A DNA stretch of 64,000 bases from Phorcus lineatus. Its lineage: Eukaryota > Mollusca > Gastropoda > Trochida > Trochidae. Below, one piece after another: positions 49,355 to 61,735 of the stretch. Where the stretch lies: NCBI GenBank assembly GCA_921293015.1, contig OV121095.1:34073484-34137483 (forward strand), read 5' to 3'. The number at the start of each line of letters is the position of its first letter. Position 1 is the first letter of the stretch. The notes under the pieces were generated by a model that made no database searches, was not told the origin of the DNA, and saw nothing but the letters and a program-made list of their open reading frames with translations. The position numbers and the translations under genes were made by a program.

Positions 49355-49560
49355 AAGTAAATTTTCACGAAAGATAACTCATGTGATCTACATTATTCTT
49401 CCGACCTTGAAGCAGCTTCTTTTATTACATGTAAGGTAAATCAGATCTGACGTCTCCCAAAGGTCGCCATAGTAACGATATTTATATTTAGTTTACGCTA
49501 TGATCAAATATAACTGATATTCCCTCGAGCCATGAATTGTTATCTGATTTCTCTGATTAA
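49355..49560 (+). repeat. Module epsilon, copy 1
   Basis: GATAACTCATGTGATCTACA, TTCTTCCGACCTTG, TTACATGTAAGGTAAATCAG, GACGTCTCCCAAAGGTCGCC, ATAGTAACGATATTTATATT and CCCTCGAGCCATGAATTGTT match the start of 52,755-53,320. Only the first 200 bp are present. Confidence 0.65.
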
Positions 49561-51889
49561 GACATATGTGGAGAGACGATTTTCGATTTAACATCGTCAT
49601 TATGCATTATTAAAGGCACGCTTTTACGGTTTAAATTGGCTATTTTAAGGTTAACGAGGACTTATGCATTCACTTAACTTTTCTATCGATGCAATGAAAT
49701 ACTTAAAATTCTTTACAATTGACCTGCAATAAACAATGAAAAAATTTTGACAGCCGCTGTCGGCTTGGACATATACAAAATCTAAAGTTAGCTGTGCACA
49801 AAACGGATATCTTATAGACAGTTGAACGCGGCTGAACTATTATTATGTGCAGCTGTTGAATTTACCTAAACTCTAAACTGAGACCAAAGAATGAATAATG
49901 TTTTATGAAAGCAATGTTGTAAATAAACCGATTTAATAACACAGCATTAGCATTGCTATTAGATTAGATATTGACCAAAGCGGCTGCCGTTTCCGCTTTT
50001 TTGGTTATAAGCAAAATCTTAATATTTCCGATATCGTAGTTCACGCGGATTTATTGTAACGTAACATTTAATACTTCCGGTCTTTACAAATCAACTTTAC
50101 TACCTGAATACGTAAATATTCGTTAAATAACTTACGAGGTAGATTACTTGAATGAGGATCTTGAATAATATCGAGAGATATGCAGTATATGTGCATTCGT
50201 TGTGTTAACGAAATATTGGCGTGCACTAGTGCGTTTAAGGTCACTTCATTATTAATGATAAAATAATTAAAAATGAGAAACAGAAGGAATCGTGTTTGAA
50301 ACCTTGAAAATGAATCAACACTATTGTCAACGAAATTTTCTGATTATAATACGTTTGACAGTTATTCATTTATATTCTGACATGTATTTGTCTGAACATT
50401 GTTTTTAACATCTGATTATAAATCTGATTTTTACTTCTACTCAGCATAATAATCACATGATCTGAATGTAATGGGATAATCAAATGAGAGTTAAGTATAG
50501 CACCGGGGTAAGTACTTCATATTTAGTCATCATCAATGTGCAATATTTCCTAGTTATCTAAACTGAACACCAAAAGAAATGTTACACCTCTTTAAGTTGA
50601 AATACCATAAAAAGTTATATGCTCAGAGAAACTCGGTTTGTTGTGTTTTAACATCCCATATGCTAAATATTTTCTGATGGTGAACTATTCATCCTTGTTC
50701 AAGGGAGTCGGAAGCCGGAATATATGTTAGAAATAAACAAGCTTAATAACCCTTGACAATATTTAAGAAATTGAAAATAATGATTGATTACTGTATCATG
50801 GTCCCAGGAACCATTGAAAACCTAAATTGACACTTAATTGACACAAATCTACAATTATAAAATACCTAATGCTGTGCTTTTGTTTTATCACACTTCAAAT
50901 AAGAATACCAATTCAAAATGAAATAAACGAAGCCAACCACTCCTTTGCAGAACGTGGCAAACGTCAGTTTCAAGTGACACTTTCAATCATTTAACTGAGC
51001 ACTGGCTCCAATGGAAGTAATAAAATGAAAATTACCCTTATACCATCAATAAAGTGTGAAAAATTTCAACTACTGTCCAAACACCAATAGTTTGTGGGAC
51101 AAACATTAAATAAGTAAAAAACACAATAATGTTTTACCTGGAAGCAACATGATAATACTTTTAATGAATTTGATCTCTTTTGACACTTAGTTAACATAGA
51201 TATGGCAGTGGTTGGCAACCTATAATAGTTGGAAGGGAGTCAGTTTTATGCTAGATATAGTCCCCATCAGTTTGGCACGAGGCCTCAGATAATATCCTAC
51301 ACGTGAAAGGTGTGAGCTCAACGACTTATAACTGCCATCAAAAGTTGATGGCTATTCTGACTACGTCATCTTCACCTTTATATCCATCTTCCCCCTTTAT
51401 TATCTGGCTAAACTTTAGAAATGTTAAATGAATGTGACCTCTAAAACTCAATTATTGGTAAATGTATACCGAAAAGGTTTTATTAAAAAGATAAGAATAA
51501 AGAGTGGAAAGAAGAAAAACATTTATTTCCTTAGACGGGGAAGTGTGTATCATCATACCATTATAATGGAAATGGTAAATTCAATAAATAGAGTTTATGA
51601 ATAAAAGAAAATATCTAGGGATATATCATAATTTATGCTAAATATTAGTAGATATCACATCATAAATGTTTAGCTGGGTTACAGGATAAAGATGAGAAAC
51701 CTGTGTATATATACTATTTCTTATATGTACAAAGGTTTCTATATAATTATGTGTAAACAGTTAATAAATTAACCGAGTTACAAAAGCACTTTTGCAACAT
51801 TCCTTAAAAACTCTAATGCAACAAAAATAAAAGATTCAGATCAAAATTTAAAGGATTGATGTCAACTCTTGAGTTTTGATTTCTGGAGA
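49561..51889. other. Gene-less interval
   Basis: About 2.3 kb of AT-rich DNA; I found no gene, no named mobile element and no partner within the window. Confidence 0.5.
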
Positions 51890-52335
51890 CGACATATCGA
51901 TGAGCTAATTAAGGTTGTAAATTTTACTACGACCTTACTGTTTACTTGGCACTTGAAACTTCTGTACAGGAGAACAGGTAAACTTGAATTTTTTTTAGAC
52001 TCTAACTAATTGCAGCATTTGGCTACAATGGGTGAAATCATTGACGTATGTCTTCTATGCATTCTAAGATCTGGTTCTTTATGCAGTTGTGATATAAGGT
52101 TTAGTTTATACATTATAAATCCATCACACCGATGTGTTCTTTATTATGTTTTTGAACACGTTGAGTGTTATTCCATGTGTACAAAAAAAACAAGCCTTCA
52201 TGTCTGGTTCATGGTTCGGGACCTTTTGAAAACGTTTAGACAAATCATTAAGATAATGTGCAAAGGTGTCCGGCAGCTCAACTCTTCTGCCTTCTTATCT
52301 TCTCCGCATTTGAATGATGTAGGCCAATAGAGGAA
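51890..52335 (+). repeat. Left arm, outer part, of a diverged inverted duplication
   Basis: The reverse complement resembles 58,710-58,985: ACAGGAGAACAGGTAAACTT with the inverse of CCTGTTCTCCTGTGC, and ATAAATCCATCACACCGATG with the inverse of CATCGGTTTGATGGAT. The inner part of the arm is 52,755-53,320. Confidence 0.65.
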
Positions 52336-52754
52336 GTTTTACATCAAAATTTCAGATCTAATACGGCAACTGTTCTTTAAAAGGGTATTTTACAAGATGA
52401 ATATAGATAATCTATAAAATCTGAGATAACACTCGTAAAACAACGGATGATGAAACTGTTTTTTATGCTTTTAATGAGGGTTGAACATTGTGTTTGCCAT
52501 GTCTTATTTAACAGTTTCCGAAGTTTCCGATGAGTATGAAGGGGACTTCACACAATACAATGGATCTGATTGTTGTATTTTTTGTCAGCGAAATGATGCT
52601 ATAGTTAAGTTACTGTTATTTTGATATGATATGATATAGATTTTAGCCGCAAAAAATGACGAAAAATGTGACAACCTGTCAGCTAAAAAGCAATAGTATG
52701 ATTCACAAGAAGATAAATCTGATTTCATATTGACTAAGCAACAAACAAACCTCA

Positions 52755-53320
52755 TGTAATTTTTCATGGAAGATAATTCGTCTGTTCTACACAGTTATTC
52801 CGACTTTGCAGAACGTTCTTTTATATGCCATGTAAGGTTAATCAAGTGTGGCGTCTCTCGCTGGTCACCATAGCAACAATATATTTATTTCGTTTATTCA
52901 ATGATAAAAAAACTTGTTTTCCCTCGTGCAATGATTTGTCTTCCAAAGTCTCGGCTTTTGACAGTTTTGGAGTCAAGAAATTGAAATTCGATGAAAATAG
53001 CGTAAATAATAACCTTAGGAGCAAAGGTCCCTTGTTGATTTAAGAATGAAGATTGAGATGTGAAATGAAAAATGGATAGTATTTGTAAGTATGGTTTAAA
53101 TAATCCCTATCATGGATCCGATTTGATATTAAGATGTGACACATATATATGTAAAAGATGAATAGAAAACAGCGAAGTATAATACCAGAGAAATAATGCA
53201 ACACCGAAGCGATGAACCGATTACGCAAGTGTCTCCTTTTAAGATGTTAAACTTCCTGATATTTCATTCAGAAAACAAGCTACATTACCCATGGTTGAAA
53301 ACAATTATTGCTGTGTCTCA
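52755..53320 (+). repeat. Module epsilon, copy 2, inner part of the inverted arm
   Basis: It starts with GAAGATAATTCGTCTGTTCT and GCAGAACGTTCTTTTATATG, then GGCGTCTCTCGCTGGTCACC, ATAGCAACAATATATTTATT, TTGTTTTCCCTCGTGCAATG and TTGTCTTCCAAAGTCTC. It continues through GATGTGACACATATATATG and AATAATGCAACACCGAAGCG, matching the inverse of 57,330-57,870. Confidence 0.7.
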
Positions 53321-54204
53321 TGCTATGACCCTTATATATATATCAGTAAGGAGTGCCCAAAGGAAACCCATCCCTTACCATAATGTGAAAATTACTTACT
53401 TTAAGGAGAATATTTTGAAAATAATCAATGAAATGCGGACCTAAGAGGGCCCAAGTGTGTACAGTTGCATTGGTTTGCTCAAATAGCTTTAGAAAAAGAT
53501 TATAGATAAGCAGCGATTAAATGACAAGAACAATGTACGAACACTTCACAACTATTTGAATAACGAAGACCAAAGGCACTAGAGGCATGAACATGCTGGC
53601 AATTTGGAGTATTTTGTAGCGTGTGTTTTTTCGACAACATTTCAGTCGGTGTCGTATGAACATATCATGCCAATAGAGAACAATATGAATCATATAAATC
53701 TAAATTAAAAAAATCCCATCGAAAAAGTTCATTATAAGGTTAATTCATAGATAACATGCCATCATGTATTAATAATAAACTATTCATTGATTAGATATAT
53801 ATTCCTTTAGTAGTAGTCCAGCGATGAAAGTTTCACTGGTCACCAAATTCAGTCCATTCACAGAGTACACAGAACTTGCTATACAACCCAAAGATATTCG
53901 ATCTTTTCCTAATCCGGCCTTTGAAGTTAACAAAGAAAAAGTTACTGAAAATACTTGCCTAAATCTTAATCAGAAATTCTCGCTGAATTTGTCATGCAAA
54001 TGCCCTTGGATGCATGTTAATCGAATTCCAAAATAAAGATAATGATGAAAGATTTCTGTACTGCATTTGTGATAGAAATCACTAAAGTGTTTACACAAGT
54101 CTGCTTAATCACATCGAGAAACCAAAAATAAATAAATAGATTTAGTAAATCTACAAGGTAATATATCAAATAGGTTTAAAAAAAAAAATTTCATATAAAT
54201 TAGG
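53321..54204. other. Gene-less interval
   Basis: About 0.9 kb, AT-rich, with faint traces of module epsilon at its left edge. No gene. Confidence 0.45.
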
Positions 54205-54370
54205 AAAATAAATTGCCAAATTATATGGTTTAGAAGCATAACACTTTACTTATATGAGATTACAGTCGGAAATTTGGATGCATTTTATATAAACTTTGAA
54301 ATAAATTGCCAAAGTATATGGTTTTGAAGCAAAACACATTACTTCCATGAGATTACAATTGGGAAATTTT
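54205..54370. repeat. 93-bp direct repeat, 2 copies
   Basis: AAATAAATTGCCAAA begins a unit at 54,206 and again at 54,299. Both continue TATATGGTTTNGAAGCA, AACAC, TTAC and ATGAGATTACA(G/A)T. A local tandem duplication. Confidence 0.8.
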
Positions 54371-56189
54371 ATCACAGGATGATAATAAATGATAAACGGA
54401 AGGTGTCATAATTAATTGTTTTTAACAACAAGCCAGAAAATTTATCCAAGATTCATTTTGTACAAATAAAAACAACACGTCTTTAAATTTTAATAATATC
54501 GACAAACAGAAACATCTATTCGAATTCCGGATTCCTTCTTCAATAAAGCCCCGGTAATATGATTAACAGAATGGATTGCCACAAGGGAAATCCCCTACGA
54601 TTTTCGCTTCGACATAAATACCCCAATAATATGATTAACACAATAAATCGACATACAGACAAATGTCCTGCTTCAAATTTCGTTTCAACAAAACTGCCAC
54701 CATCTCTTGTTAATACTACCATAGTTCGACGAATAGAAACATCCCCTCAAGTTCTTACCAAGGTAGTTTGTACATTTAGGAGGCCAGTAGGAATAATTTA
54801 ATTAAGCGGAGTGGTAATAACGGCTCTGTGGAAGACCAAGATAACTACTTGTACCAATTTGCAAAGGGAGTAAGCTGAACAAGTAGGTCATATCATGGAA
54901 TATCTCACAGATTCCTCTCCTGTGTCCACTTGTGCTGGCAAATTGAACAGTAAGATTGGCCTGAAAATGCAATGAGTTCCAAAATCGAATTGTTGAATAA
55001 ATTGTGTCAAACCATAATGTTTAAAAAGGAAGATTAATACTTTGACAGTGACCAAGTGATTCAGTGATGGCATGAAAAGTAGGTAACAGTGTAAATCCTA
55101 CTTTCTCATCACAGAAGTTACTCAAGTTCAATCTTCTAGCGTAACCTCTGTTAAAAGTGGTACATATTTCTCGCTTCTCACACGATTTTACTAAACATTT
55201 ACAATATACAATGCTAGTTTTAAAGCTTTTTAAAACCAGTTTACCAGTGAAAGAGCAAGCGTATGAACATTGTGTATGTGTTCATAATGAAGAGTTGACT
55301 GCGAAGTTACGAAGTTGCGAAGAACGAATTACCGCTTTACACTTTACTTTCAAGGCTTTCTCTACTACATGTATGGTAACTTGATTAATCGTGTGCTCCA
55401 TAGGAATTTCTGTGTCAAGAAAGTTTATATTCGAAAAGCTTCATTTACTTAATGAAGTTTAGCCTACTAAGGAACTACCATCCATCACTTACAATACCGC
55501 TATCTACTGTCGGCTGATTTTTAAGGAGTTCCGTATGACAGAAGCTTTTTTTATCGTGTTCAAAAAGAGCTCATACCATAAGGAACCACGACCAAACAGT
55601 ATTTCTACCGCTTTATGTCGTTTTGTCAGTGTAACAACATTGTGTTATGATTTAGTGGCGAAACCGTAACTTTCAAAAGGAGTGAGAGTGACCTGGTGTT
55701 TCACTCTTTAAATGTAATGGAGGTTTTTTTAAATCAAAATGGGACAAACGCCCACCTCTTTGCTACTCTTCTGTGGTAATGTGATGACGTCATAAAAATG
55801 CACAAATGGTATACAACAGTCACGTCAATATTTGGAAAACTTGAATGCCAACGTTCCTTTAGGCTGAAAGTTAGTCAATAAAATTAAAAACATCTGGTAA
55901 AAAAATCAAGGAAAATATAATAAAAGATAAAGACCTCTTCGTTTTAAGAACCCAAAATTACGCTTTCTAGTGTTTGCATAGACTTGTCCATCCTCTCATT
56001 TTAATAAAGGTTCTGTCTGTCAGTCTAAAATTTTGATAATGTTTCTACAGCACTTTAAATACGTGATCGATTTGAAATAGAAAAATTAATCGTACCACAC
56101 TCAGACGCCACCATACAGCAAGTTTACCGTTTTATAGTTAATTGAAAGTTTTACCAATCAGGTTACCGACACTAAGAATATGTCAAGTT
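54371..56189. other. Gene-less interval
   Basis: About 1.8 kb. The word AATATGATTAACA recurs at 54,556 and 54,627, a weak 70-bp repeat. No gene was recognised; short frames have no family resemblance. Confidence 0.5.
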
Positions 56190-56450
56190 CCCCTGAATGT
56201 AGTTGTTGATCCAAGTGACCTTGTTCTGAAGCCCTAGGCAGTATGTCGCAGACAATAACAGGCATATTGGAACTCATTATTGTTGGTTAAATATGTCTGT
56301 AACGTCCAGTTCTAATGTATACCAAGCACGTCAAGGCCGAAGAAATATTTCAGAGGATATATGGTATTTTTGACGGTTTGTAAGTTTATACGGAAAGAGG
56401 AAGTTACTGACTATGTGTTTCAGTTTTTATTCAAGTTGTTATTACTTGAT
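56190..56450 (+). repeat. Weak direct repeat partner of 60,050-60,240
   Basis: CAAGTGACCTTG with CAAGTGACGAAGG, ATGTCTGTAACGTCC with ATGTCTGTAAAGACC, TCAAGGCCGAAGAAATAT with TCAAGGTCGAAAATATAT, and AAGTTACTGACTATG with AAGTTATTGACCATA occur in the same order. Low identity. Confidence 0.45.
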
Positions 56451-56839
56451 AGAATTATGAACATTGACATTTAAACATTGGATGAAAGAATGATTGCTAT
56501 TACTGTAGGTGTTTAAAAAGGTCATATTGTCATATTGTCAAATTCAATAATCCGACGATTGCAAAATGTCTTGACGAATCTTGAATGGGTAAAGTGACAG
56601 GGGATAAGTGTCTACATCACTGTAATCGAAACGCTTCGAATTTTGAAGACGGCGGATAGACAAATCACAGAAGACCTATATGTGCATGCACATTGGACAA
56701 GGATGAGGCAAAACCAGCTTTCCATGATCATCATCAAACATAAATCATATGTCTTCTTAACTGCATAATCAATGTACTTGTGATTACAATTATCAGTCCA
56801 AGGTCAATGTGTAAAACTTTATTTTTTGATGAAAAAACA

Positions 56840-57905
56840 CTTGAATTACAAAAAACAATGTCATTCAACGAGTGAAACAACACTATCCAGTGACAAGGAT
56901 TCCCAAAGAGTTTACATTACCAACATCATTAATGATCACGAGACACCAAATAGCCAGGATCTTTTTATCCTTCATGTCTGGAGTACCTTAGGTCTGCGTT
57001 CTTCAAAAAGACGTCACTGTTTTTACATTGATCTACTTCTGCTTCTTTACAATTATTTACAATTTCTAACGCTTCGAATAAACCAATTTTATCCTTGAAC
57101 AATTGGGCCCTTTCATGTCTGTATATTATTGATTATTCTAAAAAAAAGTTTCCTTCTTGCAATGTAATATGCCTCAGAACTGTAAGGAGAGGGTTTGCTA
57201 TCAGCACTTATCTAAGTTCTTAGGTTCTGTGTTCAGCATGATACATACCAATAATTGTTCTAAATATCTTAAACAAAATTACGGGCAATAATATAGCTTG
57301 TTTTCGGAACCACATTATTACGAATTTAACATTGTATCAGGAGACATGGGTTGATCTGTCGATGACTTGAGTGTTACATTTATTCCTCATGTATTATATC
57401 TAGTTTTCATGTTTATTCATCTGTTTCCATTTAGAAGTGTACATATCTATCTGTCACATTTTATATCAAATCATATGAATGATTTTCAAACCCCTTCATA
57501 TTTGATAAATATGAAAAGGTTTCCTATATGAAAAATACATTTAGAATGATGATGCATGACCAAGTAATACTGTATTGATTAATACTATCTATTTATGTTT
57601 TCACATTTCTAATAATTTTTCAAGCAATTTTTATTCGTAATGCGATTATTTTCAATTCCCCGAATCTGTCTAAAAGCGACGACTTTAGAAGACAAAGCAT
57701 TGCTCAAGGGAAAACAAGTTTTTGTTGATCATTGAATAAACCTAACAAATATATTGTGGCCATGACAACCACAGAGACGTCAGACTTGATTTCCTTACCT
57801 GATACAAGATACAAAAGAACGTTCTTCAAGGTCAGCAAAGAACAAACGAGTTTCTATTGAACAATGTGAACCCAAAAGTACACAATTACTTGCGATGTAT
57901 TATCC
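56840..57905 (-). repeat. Module epsilon, long copy 3
   Basis: Collinear with 63,225-64,000: TATCCAGTGACAAGGATTCC with TTTCCAGTGAGATGTCCAAG, ACACCAAATAGCCAGGATCT with ACACCAAATAGCAAGTATCT, GATTTTCAAACCCCTTCATA with GGTTTTCAAACCCGTTCGAT, then the GGGAAAAC, GCCATG and AGAACGTTCT end. It is the inverse of 52,755-53,320. Orientation is assigned so that the AGAACGTTCT end is the start. Confidence 0.65.
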
Positions 57906-58709
57906 ATGTTGCCAAAATCAAATTGGAGTTGGAAATATATTCTGAAGAATGGCTCATGTAAGCATTTTCAAACAGACGTCCTGAACCGACTAAGGCTTCT
58001 GATGATATAATATTCAGGAGTAATGTGAAAAGAATTTTCTGTCTTCTTTCCAAAATCTCGGAGTGTTTCATATCAATTCGCAAAGGTCAGCTGAATATTG
58101 AATTCATGAATTATAATTTTGAAATTTCTTAGAAATACAAGCAACCACACGATCGTGTTTTTTCTCCAACTATTAGAGAAATATACATTGACGAAAAGAC
58201 AAAATGAAAATTCTAAACTGATAATGTTTGTACAATATGAGTTTACATTTTGGGATTGACATTTTTAGTTTTCAAAGTCTTTTTCCTTCTGCAAGCGGCT
58301 TTATTTCTATATATCTTATCTTATTTGAATTACGATCACTATATCAAAACATTAATATCCCTCTTCTGCCATAAAATACAACGTCGATGATATCAACTGT
58401 AATATGGGAAGTCCCCTTTATACTCGAAACATTCCATGACAACAGGACAAAAATGGCCTGATGTCTATGGAATCCTCTGGAATTATCAAATAAGGCAAGT
58501 ATGGCAAACTAAATTTTCAGCAATCAGTAAAATCATGAAAACATCAACATGATCGTGATTTTAGAATTTTTTAGTGATCTCAATTATCTTAGTTGTAAAA
58601 TACATTTCTTCAAAGACCAGTTACTGTAAGAATAACTGCAATTTCAGTTTAAAATTCATCCTCTATAAGCCTACATCATTTAAGGGAGTAATTCAGATGC
58701 GGACAAGAT
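57906..58709. other. Gene-less interval
   Basis: About 0.8 kb between the two parts of the right inverted arm, corresponding to the 420-bp gap (52,336-52,754) in the left arm but not alignable by eye. No gene. Confidence 0.45.
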
Positions 58710-58990
58710 AAGAAAATAGACTAGACTTGTAACATGGTATACAGCTCAACATGTTCAGAAATACACTTAGAAACACATCGGTTTGATGGATTTAAAATGT
58801 GTAAACTTAACCTAACATCACAATGGCATAATGAACCAGAGTTTAGAATAGAATACGCTGTGGATTTCTCAAAGCATAGCCAAATGCTGCAACTAGAGTT
58901 TACAACGCTCAAAAAAGATATTCAAGTGTGCCTGTTCTCCTGTGCATAATTAACAAGTGCTGAGTAAACAGTTACCATAACACACTTACA
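58710..58990 (-). repeat. Right arm, outer part, of the inverted duplication
   Basis: Reverse-complement partner of 51,890-52,335 (words listed there). Order of modules (outer, epsilon | epsilon, outer) is mirror-symmetric around about 55.4 kb. Confidence 0.65.
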
Positions 58991-59274
58991 TGCTTGTAAT
59001 AGCTCTTCACTTCATCTTTTCAAGAAGTGAAATACTTACGTTTCTATACTTTGAGGTGCGCGTCTGAATCTTTTTTCGTTTTTTACTGTTTGAGTTTAGC
59101 CTGGTGCAAAGTTGCTTCTGTTCTAATAACACATTTCACGGGGCTAAATCTACATATTCTTATATATTTCAAGGGTTCAAGGTATCAAACACAAAACAAT
59201 CATTGTTCTCAAAATTATAAATATTGTTATTAAGCTTATTTTCTTAAACATATCTTTAGCCTTCGGACACCATT

Positions 59275-59875
59275 TGAGTAATATTGCAACAGGAAATATT
59301 GCATATTTGCTGGAAATAGTATGTATTACTTTCTCTGGTGTTGTATTTTCCTGCTTATTCATTGATCCCATTACCTTTAGATAATGAGAATATTTTTCTG
59401 TTTGAGTAGAAAATAAAAATTACATTCATAAGCAGATACTCCACAAGTGGTTTTCAATCATATACATGAATAAAAAGATTATATCAAACAATTTTTTATT
59501 TAAAAAAAGGGGGAAAGAATTCATTTCTCAAAGTGAAAGACACTATTCATTTTGGTTTTTATTAGATATGATGAGAAATAGAATCAATGCACTATTAACA
59601 CTTTTTTCTAAAATCAACAAGTGATCTTCGCTCCTCGTATCATTATTGATGTCGAGTTTTAAAATCTTGTCTCCCAATGTGTCAAAATAAGTGAATTTGG
59701 TAGACAAATTGACATTGCTCAAAGGAATACCAGTTATAAGTAAACTAAATATAAAAATTGTTGTCATGGCGACTAACATTGATGTCAGTTCTGATTTGTC
59801 TTACATGTAATAAAAGTAGTTGCTTTAAGGTCGGAAGAATAATGTACATGTATTTTCACGTGGTTTTAACAATAT
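59275..59875 (-). repeat. Module epsilon, copy 4, diverged
   Basis: ATTGCAACAGGAAATATTGC aligns with ATTGTAACAGGAGATATTGC at 63,426. The right end has AAAATTGTTGTCATGGCGAC, TACATGTAATAAAAGTAG and AAGGTCGGAAGAATAATGTA, the inverse of the epsilon start at 49,385. Middle section eroded. Confidence 0.55.
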
Positions 59876-60049
59876 TGCAGTAATTAAAACGTGCATAAGA
59901 AGTATCCAGTAGGGGGTAGACAGATAAGGGAGTAAACGGGATCAAGCAGTTAAGGAAAATACGGAAAGAAAGGCAAAGTGAGAGAAAAAGAGCATGTTTT
60001 AGAACCACTCAAATTTGATCTCTCTCGGGGTGTCTGAATCACGCAAACC

Positions 60050-60240
60050 ATCAAAGTGTACTGAATCAAGTGACGAAGGATGTCTGTAAAGACCATTTCT
60101 GATGAATAGCATGAACATCAAGGTCGAAAATATATCTATGAGGTTATTTGATATTCTAAAAACGTTTACATGCAAAGACGAAGTTATTGACCATAGATTA
60201 TCATTATTTAGATTGCTCTTATTCCAGAAATTTTGGAAAT
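60050..60240 (+). repeat. Weak direct repeat partner of 56,190-56,450
   Basis: Same word order as 56,190-56,450, lying to the right of an epsilon copy rather than to its left. Low identity. Confidence 0.4.
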
Positions 60241-60420
60241 CGGAAGAATAATGTACATTTAGTGCCGTTCTGATACCTATCGTTAAGAATTACATGTATA
60301 GTATATTATCCGTGCTGTCCAAGTCACTTTGGAGCTGTATTTGTTGACGAAGCTACAATGTAAGGATATTTGATCAAGCCATTTAGATATAAAGATATTT
60401 AAGGATGACAATTTCATCAT

Positions 60421-60530
60421 ATAGAAGAGAGCGAGGTTTCGGTACAGGTTCGTATACCATTGTCAGGGATAGAGTACAACGGCATTTTCTTTTCTTGACG
60501 GTATAGGAACCCTTACAGAAACGTCGCTCT

Positions 60531-60596
<66 letters not shown>
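60421..60596. repeat. Hairpin followed by a TA run
   Basis: The left arm (60,421-60,463) and right arm (60,497-60,535) are imperfect inverted copies sharing GAGAGCGA, GTTTC, GGT and TATACC words. The right arm contains GAAACGTCGC (60,518-60,527), the same decamer as in the palindrome loop at 5,716. A TA run follows at 60,533-60,596. Probably a minimal Penelope-type tail pair; the short frame reading Ile-Tyr repeats is an artefact of the TA run. Confidence 0.7.
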
Positions 60597-60600
<4 letters not shown>

Positions 60601-61054
60601 TCAAGGAGTCGGTCATCTATAAAATCTTGTCATTATCTTTGCTCTAAAACTTCTAAATGCCTCTCACTTAATTGAGATTAATTGAGATTTCTATCGATAA
60701 CAATTACATGTGGTATATTATCCTTGCTGTTTTTGCTATGGATTATGTAACGAATCTACATTGTAAGGATATTCTCTCAAGACTTCTTAAACAACAGCCG
60801 ACTTTTGATAATAGTGATCATTGATCTGTCAAATATACACATTACATACAAATACATGTTGTACGCTTGTTAGTAAATGAAATAACCATTTTGAAGAACA
60901 AGTTAGAAATATAAAACGCCAACTAATGGTAGCATAGGGTTCACAAGCTTGAAATAATATCATTAGATATTTTCCTGATTCATCAATCACTTTCAAATTT
61001 CAATTAAATGGAGACAGAATCACCAAAAATCTCCCCATAAAAATGATTGTTTTC
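60597..61054. other. Gene-less interval
   Basis: AT-rich, no gene and no partner seen. Confidence 0.5.
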
Positions 61055-61380
61055 TCTAGGTCAACATATTGTCAGGTCAAACCTCTTGGTATTAAACTGT
61101 CCACTTCTGTGACCCCAATCTAGGTAATTACAGTCAATGAGTGGTCAGTAAGTGTTTCGGCTGTTCAATTTTAATAACGAGTTTTCTCTGTAACTGTTCC
61201 GACCGCATGTCAGTGTTAGTGTCACAGCGCTTAGACTCGAGGAAGTCAGTAAGACTAACCTTTTTCTGAGTGGACCATCGCCCAACTTGTCTAGGAGCTA
61301 AGCATCTGAATTCCTGGCCAACTTAAGAACACAGGATGACTAATATGTCATATGCAAATGATTAAGACTTGGAACTGAGA
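61055..61380 (+). repeat. Module delta, copy 3
   Basis: AGGTCAACATATTGTCAGG, TCAAACCTC, CTGTCCACTTCTGTGACC, GAGTGGTCAGTAAGTG, GACTCGAGGAAG, TTTCTGAGTGGACCATCGCC and GATGACTAATATGTCAT follow the order of copy 1 at 25,975-26,260. Confidence 0.65.
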
Positions 61381-61589
61381 TACTCAGATAGAAAACTATA
61401 TACTTGCATCAAGCCAACAGTAGCATTGCGATAATACAACAAAACTAACGCCGAAATTTGGAATAAATCTCCTGTAGAAATATTGTGTCTTTAACTTCAT
61501 ATGCATGTAAGCTCATGAAGGGGCAAGGTATACAAACTCGGTAAAAGTTTTGCATTGTCGTGATATATAATATAAGACAAGTGTGAATG

Positions 61590-61735
61590 ACAAAGCTTGA
61601 CAACGATACAAGATTCTGTATCAAAACGTCGCAAATCTCAGAATTAGGAAGTTGTCATCCATAAATAATAATTTGTACTTAGTTGCCTCCAACTTCTAAA
61701 ATGCCACTCAAATAAGATATCCCGTAAATACATTG
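61590..61735 (+). mobile_element. Penelope-type tail fragment
   Basis: AAGCTTGACAAC, a GATAC/GTATC stem, AAAACGTCGCAAATCTCAGA, AGGAAGTTGTCATCC, then CCAACTTCTAAAATGCCACT. The order matches the loop and right arm at 5,685-5,805. No mirrored arm here, so this is a single-orientation, eroded copy. The TTGANAA, stem, AAAC, GTCGC series repeats the hammerhead-like layout described for 5,688-5,735. Confidence 0.5.

Noticed and set aside
48964-49377. 137-codon plus-strand frame rich in Ile, Phe and Tyr
   Set aside because: AT-rich composition can give such a frame. It runs into module epsilon at its 3' end, has no recognisable motif and no splice or neighbour context.
60383-60616. Frame with a long Ile-Tyr run
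   Set aside because: It is a translation of the TA microsatellite; the same applies to the Ile-Tyr run at 38,380.
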